From the NCBI GenBank assembly GCA_030645535.1, contig JAUSNM010000055.1, positions 51,761 through 115,760 on the forward strand: 64,000 nucleotides of DNA, written 5' to 3'. The translations under genes were made by a program, and so were the position numbers. A model generated the notes under the pieces. It searched no databases, was not told where the DNA came from, and was given only the letters and a program-made list of their open reading frames with translations. Below are positions 56,070 to 64,000 of the stretch, in pieces. How positions within the stretch are numbered: the first letter of the stretch is position 1; every line of letters begins with the position of its first letter. The stretch comes from Gallionella sp. (GTDB lineage: Bacteria > Pseudomonadota > Gammaproteobacteria > Burkholderiales > Gallionellaceae).

Positions 56070-57124
56070 AGCGTATCCTTGGACCAGATCGTGTTGCGCA
56101 ACGGAATAATGGTTTCGAATACCCGATAGCGGTAACGTGCCCAGTTGGGATCATTGCTCAGATCGATCGCCGGGGCAGGAGAAGCGGCGCTGCCTGCCCA
56201 TGCGCACAGGCCGGTAGGTGCGGCGGCGGTAGTGGAACTGCATGCGGCAGTCACGGCAGCCGGTTCTATTTTTGCGTTGCGCGCCACGACTGCGATGCGA
56301 ACGGCCTTGATCCGGTTGCGGTCGGCGACAGTCGGTGCGGCCCACGTGGCGCCGCTGGCATTTACCCACTGTGTGACCTGGTTGGAGTTGGCTGTGGCGG
56401 AAACCCCATATTGCGCCTGAAGGTTAACAATACCCACCACGCTGGGAATAGCCGCGCTGGGAGCAACAGTTCGTTCCAGGTTGCCATTATTCACGGCATA
56501 GGTAATCTCATTCCAGGTTCCCAAACAGGCAAGATTGGCGTTAGAGATGGCGGCAGTGGTGTCCGCCAGTGTTATTGTCGTGGTGCCCGTCACGGCGCTT
56601 GCGCTCGACATGGCACAGGTGGTTCCATTGGTGATCAAGGTAATATCACCAGCCTGACAGCCAAGATTGCTGGCCACGGTCGCATCGTTTACGGTTGGAG
56701 CGCCCATCGCGGTAATCTGGGTTGGGACGCCTCCCATGAGCGAGTTGCCATAGCGCAGGGTGATCGTGTCGCTGGCACCCGCAGCCGCTCCGCCGTCAGT
56801 AATGGTGACAGGGGAGAGGCGGTTTGGGATGGTTGCATCCACTGTGCCGTTAATAGTCAGTGTTGTGCACTCGAGCGGCGAATTGGTAACAGGTATCAGT
56901 GGGTAGCCTGCCATCTGCAGTTCGCGTCCGATGTTATACAGCGCGATGCCGCCATTAGTCTGCGCATCGGCTGTTCCGGTGGTAGTGCGTTTTTGTGCTT
57001 CAAAGACGGTGAAAACCTGCATGATGACCATCGTGGCGAGCATGCCGATTGCCAAGCCGACCATGATTTCCACCAAGGTGAAGCCTTTTTGATAAAAATG
57101 TGAGCGTCCGCTATTCAATTTCAT
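56066..57124 (-). CDS. pilW: Minor pilin PilW
   Basis: 352 residues. The prepilin site QKGFTLVEIMVGLAIGML has Glu5. Large Thr/Ala-rich periplasmic domain containing GRELQMAGYPL, as in PilW. Start ATG 57124 is four bases from the end of pilV; the longer frame to 57286 overlaps pilV and is not family sequence. Part of the priming complex of the pilus. Confidence 0.88.
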   Translation of the reverse strand: MKLNSGRSHFYQKGFTLVEIMVGLAIGMLATMVIMQVFTVFEAQKRTTTGTADAQTNGGIALYNIGRELQMAGYPLIPVTNSPLECTTLTINGTVDATIPNRLSPVTITDGGAAAGASDTITLRYGNSLMGGVPTQITAMGAPTVNDATVASNLGCQAGDITLITNGTTCAMSSASAVTGTTTITLADTTAAISNANLACLGTWNEITYAVNNGNLERTVAPSAAIPSVVGIVNLQAQYGVSATANSNQVTQWVNASGATWAAPTVADRNRIKAVRIAVVARNAKIEPAAVTAACSSTTAAAPTGLCAWAGSAASPAPAIDLSNDPNWARYRYRVFETIIPLRNTIWSKDTL

Positions 57125-57128
57125 GATT

Positions 57129-57506
57129 TTAGCCCCCGGTGATGCTGGCGGTGGTGATGAAGTTATGCTGCGCCTCTCCCGGTTGTTGCCAGGTGACCGT
57201 AACCGTAAACTGGACTCCCGCCCGAGTGACAGAGACTGATCCGCTAGGCAATAGATCGGCGATGGCGAAGACGGTGTTGCTGCCATCGGCCGGTAGGTTG
57301 TCCGGATCGGACCACATCAGGCCGATCCTCTGCTGGGCGATATAGCCTGCATCGGCGCGGTATTTCGAATCGGCGGTGTTTTTGATCATGGCAGCTTGCA
57401 AGCCAACCACAGCCAGTACGCCCATGGAGAAAATCAGGATGGCAATCATCGCCTCTACTAACACGACGCCTTGTTGCCCAGATTTATGAGGTGAGGTTTT
57501 GTGCAT
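57129..57506 (-). CDS. pilV: Minor pilin PilV
   Basis: 125 residues. The prepilin motif QQGVVLVEAMIAILIFSMG is followed by LAVVGLQAAMIKNTADSKYR, the PilV-type continuation. It is short compared with the 150-185 residues of many PilV proteins. Start ATG 57506. Confidence 0.85.
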   Translation of the reverse strand: MHKTSPHKSGQQGVVLVEAMIAILIFSMGVLAVVGLQAAMIKNTADSKYRADAGYIAQQRIGLMWSDPDNLPADGSNTVFAIADLLPSGSVSVTRAGVQFTVTVTWQQPGEAQHNFITTASITGG

Positions 57507-57520
57507 GATCTTTGCTCCGC

Positions 57521-58042
57521 TTAACATGCGCGTGGACTGGAGCCCGCAGCCAGGTTTGGGTCGCACATTCTGGCATTGCCGCCTACGCCAATCGTGACCC
57601 GCAAATTTTGGGTACCGCCAACCGCAGCAAGGTCGACTTGCGTGAGTGAAGCAGTAGCATCCGCATTTGCCACCACTACCCCAAAATTGTTGAAAGTAAT
57701 GGTTGTTGCACCTACAGGCAGTTCTGTGCGAGTAACGTTTTTGGAGCCTTCGGTGCTGAGCCTTTGTTCAATCACCGAGGCGGGCGTAACTACATTGATA
57801 GTCCAGGATGAGTCTGCCCCTAAAGTAAAGGCAACATTGGTGTTGAGCGCTACCGCTTCTGCCCGAGCACGCTGTAACCCATTCGCAATGGATTCGGCCG
57901 CGTTGCGAATCTGGGAATTCCGAATCCACGTCTGGAAGCTGGGCATAGCCAGACCCGCCAGAATAGCCAGGATCGCAACACCGATCATCAACTCGACCAG
58001 TGAAAACCCCAAGTGCTTGGATTTTGGGCAAGTGTTCAACAC
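57521..58042 (-). CDS. fimT: Minor pseudopilin FimT/GspH family
   Basis: 173 residues. The prepilin site [19 protein letters not shown] is followed by [20 protein letters not shown], the FimT/FimU signature. The start is a GTG at 58042, five bases after AAGGAG. It overlaps pilE by seven bases. Confidence 0.86.
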   Translation of the reverse strand: MLNTCPKSKHLGFSLVELMIGVAILAILAGLAMPSFQTWIRNSQIRNAAESIANGLQRARAEAVALNTNVAFTLGADSSWTINVVTPASVIEQRLSTEGSKNVTRTELPVGATTITFNNFGVVVANADATASLTQVDLAAVGGTQNLRVTIGVGGNARMCDPNLAAGSSPRAC

Positions 58043-58431
58043 GCATCTCCTTTTTTCATGACCCAGCAGGTTGCGCCGTTGCCCCAGGGAGTGGCCGAGG
58101 TCTTGGTGTTGGTTTCATCGATGGTGTAGCTGAAAGCGGACAGATTGCCTTTGCCCGTCGCGGTTATCGTGTAGGTTGTCGTCGAAAGATTGCTGGGAGC
58201 ATAAGTGAAATTTGTAGTTTCAGCAGGAGCGGTTCCGCCAACATAGGTGCGGTTATCCTGAAAATACTGTTCCATCTTGACCCGGCCATCGGATAGAGCC
58301 GAGGTGCCTTCAACCAGCTTTCCGCGGGTCACATAATCGTTGTAAGCGGGAATGCCAATGCTCGCCAGAATGCCGATCACTACGACCACAATCATTAGTT
58401 CGATCAGGGTGAAACCTCGTTGTGTTTTCAT
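58036..58431 (-). CDS. pilE: Type IV pilin PilE-like
   Basis: 131 residues. The prepilin peptide MKTQRG precedes [20 protein letters not shown], a perfect PilD site, then the kinked alpha1 helix. It ends with a disulfide loop [10 protein letters not shown]. At 131 residues it is at the small end for a major pilin; in operons with pilVWXY1 such a gene is usually a minor pilin. First gene of the operon. Confidence 0.88.
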   Translation of the reverse strand: MKTQRGFTLIELMIVVVVIGILASIGIPAYNDYVTRGKLVEGTSALSDGRVKMEQYFQDNRTYVGGTAPAETTNFTYAPSNLSTTTYTITATGKGNLSAFSYTIDETNTKTSATPWGNGATCWVMKKGDAC

Positions 58432-58511
58432 TGCGTTCTCCTTTGGGTGGGCATAGTAGGGCGCGTATTTTTGGGTTTCTACCCAAAACCGACCAGAGGC
58501 GGAGGGATGCT

Positions 58512-58528
58512 GACAAGCGGCATACCAA
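58512..58528 (-). promoter_or_regulatory. Weak candidate sigma-54 promoter of the minor pilin operon
   Basis: On the minus strand TTGGTATG-ccgc-TTGTC has the GG and TTG elements at sigma-54 spacing, but the second element has GT in place of GC. About 80 bases before pilE. Listed only as a candidate. Confidence 0.3.
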
Positions 58529-58571
58529 TCATGACGAGCGCGGATTTCTGCGGGAGAAACTTTTGGGATAT

Positions 58572-59498
58572 TTATCCGTTCCTGCTTTTTGCTATGGGAT
58601 GAATGGCTTTATTTGCATCGGCCAGCAAAAACTCCTTGAATGCCAAGGCGGCGCTGGACAGGCGTTTGTTGGCGCGATGCGCGACGAACCAGTGGCGCAA
58701 CAGCGGGAAGTGTTCGGCTTTGAGTATCGCAAGCCGCTTGGTTTCCAGCTCCAGTTCGATGCTGTGCAGCGACAGGATACCCAGCCCCATTCCGGCCTGC
58801 ACCGCCTGTTTGATGGCTTCGTTGGTTTCCATTTCCATGCTGATGCGCGGGCGGATCTGATGTTCGGCAAATATCCGCTCCATCGCGCTGCGCGTACCGG
58901 AGCCCGGTTCACGCGATAAAAAGGTCTCCTGGGCGAGTTGCGCGAGCTTGACGCGCTTGAGTTTGGCGAGTGAATGATTTGGCGCGGCGATCACCACCAG
59001 CGGGTTTTTCATGAACGATTCCGCGCTGATATCGAGACCGTCCGGGGGTTGCCCCATTATGGCCAGGTCGGTGCTGTTGTCGGCAAGCTGTTTGATCACC
59101 GCAGCGCGGTTGGCGACCTGCAGGATCACGTTGATATTGGGGTGGCGCCGGCAGAATTCCGCCAGCAGCCGAGGGGTGAAATAATTTGCGGTATTGACCA
59201 CCGACAGCGTGAGCTTGCCCTGTTCCAGCCCTTTCATTTCATCGAATACCGCCTCCATTTCGGCAAGCTGTTGCGCGATGTTGCGGCTGTAATGAAACAG
59301 CTCGCGCCCGGCTTCGGTGAGAAAGATCTTTTTGCCCATCTGCTCGAATAACGGCAGGCCGATATTGCCCTCCAACTGCTTGATCTGCATGGACACTGCC
59401 GGTTGCGATAGGTATAGTTCTTCGGCGGCGCGCGAGTAGTTCAGGTGGCTGGCCACCTTTTCGAAGACCTGGAGCTGGCGCAGGGTGATGTGGAGCAT
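58572..59498 (-). CDS. cbbR: RuBisCO operon LysR-type regulator CbbR
   Basis: 308 residues from ATG 59498. The helix-turn-helix is [20 protein letters not shown], and [20 protein letters not shown] follows. The effector domain has [19 protein letters not shown] and [18 protein letters not shown], as in CbbR and RbcR. Divergent from cbbM with a T-N11-A palindrome between them. CbbR senses metabolites such as RuBP or NADPH in homologues. Confidence 0.93.
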   Translation of the reverse strand: MLHITLRQLQVFEKVASHLNYSRAAEELYLSQPAVSMQIKQLEGNIGLPLFEQMGKKIFLTEAGRELFHYSRNIAQQLAEMEAVFDEMKGLEQGKLTLSVVNTANYFTPRLLAEFCRRHPNINVILQVANRAAVIKQLADNSTDLAIMGQPPDGLDISAESFMKNPLVVIAAPNHSLAKLKRVKLAQLAQETFLSREPGSGTRSAMERIFAEHQIRPRISMEMETNEAIKQAVQAGMGLGILSLHSIELELETKRLAILKAEHFPLLRHWFVAHRANKRLSSAALAFKEFLLADANKAIHPIAKSRNG

Positions 59499-59535
59499 GG
59501 CGCAAGGTATAAATGGGATGGTGCAATTATAACAA

Positions 59536-59556
59536 ACCATAAGCCATCCTTATGGT
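59536..59556. promoter_or_regulatory. CbbR (LysR-type) binding site between cbbR and cbbM
   Basis: ACCATAAG-ccatc-CTTATGGT, a perfect 8-base dyad; its core TAAGCCATCCTTA fits the T-N11-A LysR box. It lies 97-117 bases before cbbM and just upstream of TTGACT (59571) which, with TATCCC 16 bases on, may be the cbbM promoter. Confidence 0.75.
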
Positions 59557-59652
59557 CTTTATAAAAAGAATTGACTGTCGTTTATATGTGGATATCCCTA
59601 TAGTTGCCGTCATCGCAACTTGAAACTGATCGTTATCACAGGAGAAAAAGCT

Positions 59653-61032
59653 ATGGATCAATCGAATCGTTATGCGGATCTGAGTCTGAAAGAAGAAGAC
59701 CTGATCAAGGGCGGCAACCACATTCTGGTCGCTTACACGATGGAGCCTGCTGCGGGCACCGGCTATCTGGAAGCGGCGGCGCATATCGCGGCGGAATCCT
59801 CCACCGGCACCAACGTTGAAGTGAGCACGACCGACGAATTCACCAAGGGTGTGGATGCGCTTGTGTATTTCATCGACGAGGCCAAGGGCATCATGAAGGT
59901 CGCTTATCCCAACGACCTGTTCGACCGCAATCTCACCGATGGCCGCGTGATGATCGTGTCCTTCCTGACCCTGTGCATCGGCAACAATCAGGGCATGGGC
60001 GATATCGCGAATCTGCAAATGCAGGATTTCTACGTGCCGCCGCGCATGCTGCAATTGTTCGACGGCCCGGCCAAGGACATCTCCGACCTGTGGCGCATTC
60101 TCGGCCGCCCAGTCAAGGACGGCGGCTATATCTCCGGCACCATCATCAAGCCCAAGCTGGGGCTGCGTCCCGAGCCGTTTGCCAAGGCGGCCTACCAGTT
60201 TTGGCTGGGCGGCGACTTCATCAAGAACGATGAGCCGCAAGGCAACCAGGTGTTCTGCCCGATCAAGAAAGTGCTGCCGCTGGTTTATGATTCGCTCAAG
60301 CGCGCCCAGGACGAAACCGGCCAGGCCAAGCTGTTCTCGATGAACATCACCGCCGACGATCACTACGAAATGTGCGCCCGCGCCGACTTCGCGCTGGAAA
60401 CCTTTGGCCCGGATGCGGACAAGGTAGCCTTCCTGGTGGACGGCTACGTCGGCGGCCCCGGCATGATCACGACCGCGCGCCGTCAATACCCGAGCCAGTA
60501 CCTGCACTACCACCGCGCCGGCCACGGTGCGGTCACTTCGCCGTCTTCCAAGCGCGGCTATACCGCGTTCGTGCTGGCCAAGATGTCGCGTCTGCAAGGC
60601 GCTTCCGGCATCCACGTTGGCACCATGGGCTACGGCAAGATGGAAGGCGGCAAAGATGACCGCATCATCGCCTACATGATCGAGCGCGATTCCTGCACCG
60701 GCCCGTTCTACCATCAGGAATGGTACGGCATGAAGCCGACCACGCCGATCATCTCCGGCGGCATGAACGCGCTGCGTCTGCCCGGTTTCTTCGAGAACCT
60801 CGGCCACGGCAACGTGATCAACACCGCAGGCGGCGGCTCCTACGGCCACATCGATTCTCCGGCAGCCGGTGCGGTCTCGCTGCGCCAGGCTTACGATTGC
60901 TGGAAGTCCGGTTCCGATCCGATTCAGTACGCGAAGGAGCACAAGGAATTTGCGCGCGCGTTCGAATCCTTCCCGAAAGACGCCGACAAGATATTCCCGG
61001 GCTGGCGCGAAAAGCTCGGCGTACATAAATAA
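59653..61032 (+). CDS. cbbM: Form II RuBisCO (CbbM)
   Basis: Carboxylates ribulose-1,5-bisphosphate in the Calvin cycle. 459 residues, no small subunit gene. The carbamate lysine is Lys191 in [11 protein letters not shown], with the Mg-binding Asp and Glu beside it. [11 protein letters not shown] carries the proton-transfer lysine; [16 protein letters not shown] is loop 6-like form II sequence. Start ATG 59653 after GGAGAAAAAGCT. Codon use is strongly GC-ending, as expected for a highly expressed gene. Confidence 0.98.
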   Translation: MDQSNRYADLSLKEEDLIKGGNHILVAYTMEPAAGTGYLEAAAHIAAESSTGTNVEVSTTDEFTKGVDALVYFIDEAKGIMKVAYPNDLFDRNLTDGRVMIVSFLTLCIGNNQGMGDIANLQMQDFYVPPRMLQLFDGPAKDISDLWRILGRPVKDGGYISGTIIKPKLGLRPEPFAKAAYQFWLGGDFIKNDEPQGNQVFCPIKKVLPLVYDSLKRAQDETGQAKLFSMNITADDHYEMCARADFALETFGPDADKVAFLVDGYVGGPGMITTARRQYPSQYLHYHRAGHGAVTSPSSKRGYTAFVLAKMSRLQGASGIHVGTMGYGKMEGGKDDRIIAYMIERDSCTGPFYHQEWYGMKPTTPIISGGMNALRLPGFFENLGHGNVINTAGGGSYGHIDSPAAGAVSLRQAYDCWKSGSDPIQYAKEHKEFARAFESFPKDADKIFPGWREKLGVHK

Positions 61033-61053
61033 TCCGGGTGTAGCCGAGTAGTA

Positions 61054-61087
61054 AAAACGCGCCCCCACTTGCTGGGGGCGTTTTGTT
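61054..61087 (+). terminator. Terminator between cbbM and cbbQ
   Basis: CGCCCCCA-cttgc-TGGGGGCG followed by TTTTGTT, 27 bases after the cbbM stop. It would keep cbbM mRNA in excess over cbbQO. Confidence 0.88.
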
Positions 61088-61117
61088 CCAAGTCTTAAAC
61101 GAGAGCTCGAGCACTCT

Positions 61118-61140
61118 TGTAGGAGCGCAATTCATTGCGC
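61118..61140. repeat. TGTAGGAGC repeat, half element
   Basis: TTGTAGGAGCGCAATTCATTGCGC; the GCGCAA/TTGCGC hairpin is present but the closing GCTCCTACA arm is missing. Confidence 0.65.
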
Positions 61141-61182
61141 GATGTGCAAGTTTAGGATCGCCCGATAGCCCTGCAAGCCATT

Positions 61183-61215
61183 CCACTAATCCATCAAAAA
61201 ACGATGGATTAGTGG
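61183..61215. other. Perfect 13-base inverted repeat before cbbQ
   Basis: CCACTAATCCATC-aaaaaac-GATGGATTAGTGG. It ends 55 bases before the cbbQ start. There is no T run, so it is more likely an operator, mRNA-protecting hairpin or repeat than a terminator. Confidence 0.75.
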
Positions 61216-61270
61216 CTGGTTAAATCGGTATCTACAGCAAGATGGGACGCGCCTTACTCAGGAGAAAACG

Positions 61271-62074
61271 ATGACCAATAAGGATCAATACAAAGTAAGC
61301 AAAGAGCCGTTCTATCAGCCACAGGATGACGAGGTCGCGCTGTATGAAGCCGCCTACGCGGCGCGTCTGCCGGTGATGATCAAGGGCCCGACCGGCTGCG
61401 GTAAATCGCGCTTCGTCGAATACATGGCGTGGAAGCTGGGCAAGCCGCTGATCACCGTGGCCTGCAACGAAGACATGACCGCCAGCGATCTGGTCGGGCG
61501 TTACCTGCTCGACGCCAACGGCACGCGCTGGCTGGACGGCCCGCTGACCACGGCCGCGCGCATCGGTGCAATCTGCTACCTCGACGAAATCGTCGAAGCG
61601 CGCCAGGACACCACGGTGGTGATTCACCCGCTGACCGACCATCGACGCACCCTGCCGCTGGACAAGAAGGGCGAGCTGCTCGAGGCGCACCCGGATTTCC
61701 AGATGGTGATTTCCTACAATCCTGGCTACCAGAGCCTGTTGAAAGACTTGAAGCAATCCACCAAACAGCGCTTTACCGCGTTCGAGTTCGATTATCCGGC
61801 GGCTGATGTCGAGGCGCATATCCTCAGTAAGGAAACCGGCATCGAAGCCGACCTGTCCGCGCAACTGGTGAAAATCGGCCAGGCGGCGCGCAACCTCAAG
61901 GGGCACGGCTTGGACGAAGGCATATCGACGCGCTTGCTGGTGTATGCGGCGACCCTGATCAAGGGCGGCGTCGAGCCGCGCGCCGCGTGCCGCATGGCCT
62001 TGGTGCGCCCGATCACCGACGATGCAGACATCCGTGACACGCTGGATCATGCAATTGATGCGGTGTTTGGTTAA
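61271..62074 (+). CDS. cbbQ: RuBisCO activase AAA+ subunit CbbQ
   Basis: MoxR-type AAA+ ATPase of 267 residues. Walker A IKGPTGCGKSRFVEYMA, Walker B AICYLDEIVEA, and sensor 1 MVISYNPGYQ. With CbbO it forms a hexameric activase that removes inhibitory sugar phosphates from RuBisCO; the CbbQ2O2 type acts on form II enzymes in Acidithiobacillus. Ribosome site CAGGAGAAAACG. Confidence 0.96.
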   Translation: MTNKDQYKVSKEPFYQPQDDEVALYEAAYAARLPVMIKGPTGCGKSRFVEYMAWKLGKPLITVACNEDMTASDLVGRYLLDANGTRWLDGPLTTAARIGAICYLDEIVEARQDTTVVIHPLTDHRRTLPLDKKGELLEAHPDFQMVISYNPGYQSLLKDLKQSTKQRFTAFEFDYPAADVEAHILSKETGIEADLSAQLVKIGQAARNLKGHGLDEGISTRLLVYAATLIKGGVEPRAACRMALVRPITDDADIRDTLDHAIDAVFG

Positions 62075-62091
62075 ATGCATTTGTAGGAGCA

Positions 62092-62130
62092 CGCCCTGCG
62101 TGCGAATCGCGGCCATGGGCCGCTCCTACA
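62092..62130. repeat. TGTAGGAGC palindromic repeat between cbbQ and cbbO
   Basis: TGTAGGAGC and GCTCCTACA flank an inner GCACGC-cct-GCGTGC hairpin and a GGCCATGGGCC dyad. Full copy of a common dispersed proteobacterial repeat, lying inside the cbbQO transcript. Confidence 0.85.
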
Positions 62131-62171
62131 GTGGCGTTTCAGCCAAAATGAATTATTACGATTGAAAGATC

Positions 62172-64000
62172 ATGGAAACCGCAACCATCCCCGACGAACT
62201 TGAAGCCTACTGGAGGCAGCTTGATTGCGGCTTCCCGCGCGTCGAGCCGGTGTTTGCCGATTGCATGCGCGAGGCATTGGCGGTGCTTTCCAAACAGGGA
62301 GTGGATGCCTACATCGAACACGCGCGTTTCCTCGGCAAGATGGGGCGCGGCGCGGAGCCGATCCTGATCTTCCTGGAGGAATGGCCGGCGGTGGCGAAGA
62401 CGCTGGGCGAAGACGCGCTGCCCGCCATCATGGAGTGCATCCGCAGGATGTGGAAGTCGCCCAACGGCAATTCAATTACGCCATTCCTGCAGTCGTTGCC
62501 GGCCACCGCACGGCGGCTGCAATCGCCGCAACAGTTGCGCGGCTATCTGGACATCGTGCTCGATTTCATGGAGTGCACCACCGGTTCGATCCACGGCATC
62601 CATCAGACTTTCCCCAGCCCGGGGCTGCCGGAATTTTTCAAGCAAATCCCGCTGCTGCTCGGCCAACTTTCGCTGGCAGGGCTGAAAAACTGGGTGGATT
62701 ACGGGGTACGCTATTACAAGGATCATCCGGATCGGCAGATCGATTACTTCAGCCTGCAATCGGCGGACAGCCGCGCGGTGTTGCAGCGCGAGCGGCACGG
62801 CACGCTGCTGGTGGACAACGAACGCAAGCTGGACATGTATTTGCGCGGGTTATGGCACGACGAGCAGCAACTGATCCCTTATTCCACCGCATTCGACATC
62901 CTGCGCCAGCCGGTTCCCTATTACGACAAGCTCGGCATCCGCCTGCCGGATGTGTATGACGACTTCATACTCCCCTCTCCCGCTAGCGGGAGAGGGGCAG
63001 GGGGAGAGGGTGCGCAAGGAGGCCCTCTCTCCAACTCTCTCCCGTTGGACGGGAGAGAGAGCAAACGTCTCCCTGCGGGAGAGATTCTTATTTCTGGGTT
63101 GGACCGCTACCGCGCCGTGCTGGCGCATATTGCCGGACACCGCCGCTGGACCACGGCCATTTTTGCCGATAACTTCAGCCCGTTCCAGCGCATGGCGGCG
63201 GAGTTCCTGGAGGACTCGCGCGTGGAATATCTGGCGATGCGCGAGTATCCCGGCCTGCGCCGTATTTTCACGGCATTGCATCCCATCCCCGCCGAAGATG
63301 CCTGCGATCCCAAGCAGGAATCCGGTATACGCCATCGCTTGGTGATGCTGTCGCGCGCCATTCTCGACCCGCAGCATCCCTATAAAAACCCGCAGATCGT
63401 CGAGTTCGCGCAGCGCTTCCACATGCTGATGCAGCAAGGCGATTCCGGCACTCAGGAGATCGCCGATCTGGCGGTTGCCTTCATAGTTAAGACACGCCGC
63501 CAGAGCGACCAGCTCGCCAAAATCCACTTCAAGGATACGGTGGTGGACTACCGCGACGACAACCGTCAGATGTGGAAATTTATCGAGGAGGGCGACGAGG
63601 AGGAAGCCTTCGACGAGCCGCGCAAAATCGAGCCGGGCGTGGAAATCAAAGGCCTGCCTCCGCGCCATTATCACGAGTGGGATTACCTCAATCAGAGCTA
63701 CCGCCCTGACTGGGTGAGCGTGTATGAAGCCTTGCATCCGCCCGGCAACGCGGCGGATATTGACAGGCTGCTGGCCAAGCACGGCGCGCTGGCCAAGCAA
63801 TTGAAGAAAATGCTCGACCTGCTCAAGCCGCAGGACAAGGTGCGCATCCGCTACCAGGAAGAAGGCAGCGAACTGGATCTGGATGTCGCGCTGCGCTCGC
63901 TGATCGACTACAAGAGCGGCGCGACGCCCGACCCGCGCATCAACATGAGCCACAAGACCAGCGGGCGCAACATCGCGGTGATGCTGCTGCTGGACTTGTC
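62172..64000 (+). CDS. cbbO: RuBisCO activase von Willebrand subunit CbbO (partial)
   Basis: Adaptor of the CbbQO activase that docks to RuBisCO. The frame is open from ATG 62172 to the window edge (609 codons), with the vWA domain just starting at IAVMLLLDLS. Family segments include RQPVPYYDKLGIRLPDVYDD and SGLDRYRAVLAHIAGHRRW. Between them lie about 38 residues (267-304) that come from a CCCTCTCC-type repeat and are absent from the family as I know it. The C-terminal MIDAS domain falls outside the window. Confidence 0.93.
   Translation, partial: METATIPDELEAYWRQLDCGFPRVEPVFADCMREALAVLSKQGVDAYIEHARFLGKMGRGAEPILIFLEEWPAVAKTLGEDALPAIMECIRRMWKSPNGNSITPFLQSLPATARRLQSPQQLRGYLDIVLDFMECTTGSIHGIHQTFPSPGLPEFFKQIPLLLGQLSLAGLKNWVDYGVRYYKDHPDRQIDYFSLQSADSRAVLQRERHGTLLVDNERKLDMYLRGLWHDEQQLIPYSTAFDILRQPVPYYDKLGIRLPDVYDDFILPSPASGRGAGGEGAQGGPLSNSLPLDGRESKRLPAGEILISGLDRYRAVLAHIAGHRRWTTAIFADNFSPFQRMAAEFLEDSRVEYLAMREYPGLRRIFTALHPIPAEDACDPKQESGIRHRLVMLSRAILDPQHPYKNPQIVEFAQRFHMLMQQGDSGTQEIADLAVAFIVKTRRQSDQLAKIHFKDTVVDYRDDNRQMWKFIEEGDEEEAFDEPRKIEPGVEIKGLPPRHYHEWDYLNQSYRPDWVSVYEALHPPGNAADIDRLLAKHGALAKQLKKMLDLLKPQDKVRIRYQEEGSELDLDVALRSLIDYKSGATPDPRINMSHKTSGRNIAVMLLLDL
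62970..63083 (+). repeat. CCCTCTCC-type palindromic repeat inserted in frame in cbbO
   Basis: CCCCTCTCCCGCTAGCGGGA and GAGGGG, then GGGGGAGAGGGTGCG, CCCTCTCTCC, CTCTCCCG-ttggac-GGGAGAGAG and CTCCCTGCGGGAGAG: three dyads in about 114 bases. It is read PSPASGRGAGGEGAQGG then PLSNSLPLDGRE and SKRLPAGE. No stop codon in the cbbO frame. Confidence 0.88.

Noticed and set aside
59527..61068. 513-codon open frame antisense to cbbM
   Set aside because: It is the mirror of a strongly GC-biased, highly conserved RuBisCO gene. The antisense product has no recognisable domain or ribosome site.
62850..63953. 367-codon open frame antisense to cbbO
   Set aside because: The sense frame encodes conserved CbbO sequence. 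The antisense frame runs through the palindromic repeat and shows no family.

Overview
The window is a dense stretch of bacterial chromosome with short intergenic gaps and many 1 to 8 base gene overlaps. Gene content (form II RuBisCO with CbbQ/CbbO and a divergent CbbR, ubiquinone genes, ApaG, biosynthetic IlvA with ACT domains, homodimeric-type AceE, type IV pili) points to an autotrophic betaproteobacterium. An iron- or sulfur-oxidising member of the Nitrosomonadales, such as Gallionellaceae, fits best. That placement is inference from gene content only; there is no rRNA or marker search behind it.

Layout. 1-5200: dusB (cut by the window edge), a UbiH/VisC-type hydroxylase, dsbC, a LOV-like PAS/GGDEF protein with both signature motifs altered, mltA and apaG. 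5290-15120: ilvA, a folate cyclo-ligase, aceE-aceF, then nadD-rsfS-rlmH-maf-rng. 15223-20800: a periplasmic alpha-carbonic anhydrase, the proC/yggS/yggT cluster with a truncated yggU, and the pilus motors pilT and pilU. 20888-23700: a bestrophin-like channel, a small unknown gene, an orphan ParA and a methyltransferase. 23719-27140: oxyR divergent from katG, then a small ORF. 27233-33843: ubiA, ubiC, recG, ridA, a YhcH-family protein, cytochrome b561 and a TrhP-type U32 protein. 34068-38254: the methyl cycle (metF, a membrane protein, ahcY with an SAH riboswitch, metK). 38336-45477: two lipid A-type acyltransferases, ubiD, a small beta-barrel protein, dacB and bioA. 45769-51119: a nitronate-monooxygenase-like flavoprotein with a cysteine-rich tail, groES-groEL behind a sigma-32-type promoter, tRNA-Phe and prfC. 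51198-58431: the minor-pilin operon pilE-fimT-pilV-pilW-pilX-pilY1. 58572-64000: cbbR, cbbM, cbbQ and cbbO (cut by the window edge).

How the parts work together. cbbM makes the carboxylase, and CbbQ/CbbO is the known type of RuBisCO activase. The periplasmic carbonic anhydrase may help supply inorganic carbon. ahcY, metK and metF form a methionine/SAM recycling unit under riboswitch control. The minor-pilin operon and pilTU supply the tip, priming complex and retraction motors of a type IV pilus. OxyR beside KatG is a classic peroxide response.

The most unusual signal is in the repeats. A palindromic element built on CCCTCTCC/GGAGAGGG lies between genes and also in frame inside three conserved genes (the UbiH-type gene, dacB and cbbO). 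In two of them its tail is read in the same frame as the peptide NESLR. Separately, heptanucleotide tandem arrays sit at three co-directional gene junctions, and one lies inside aceE.
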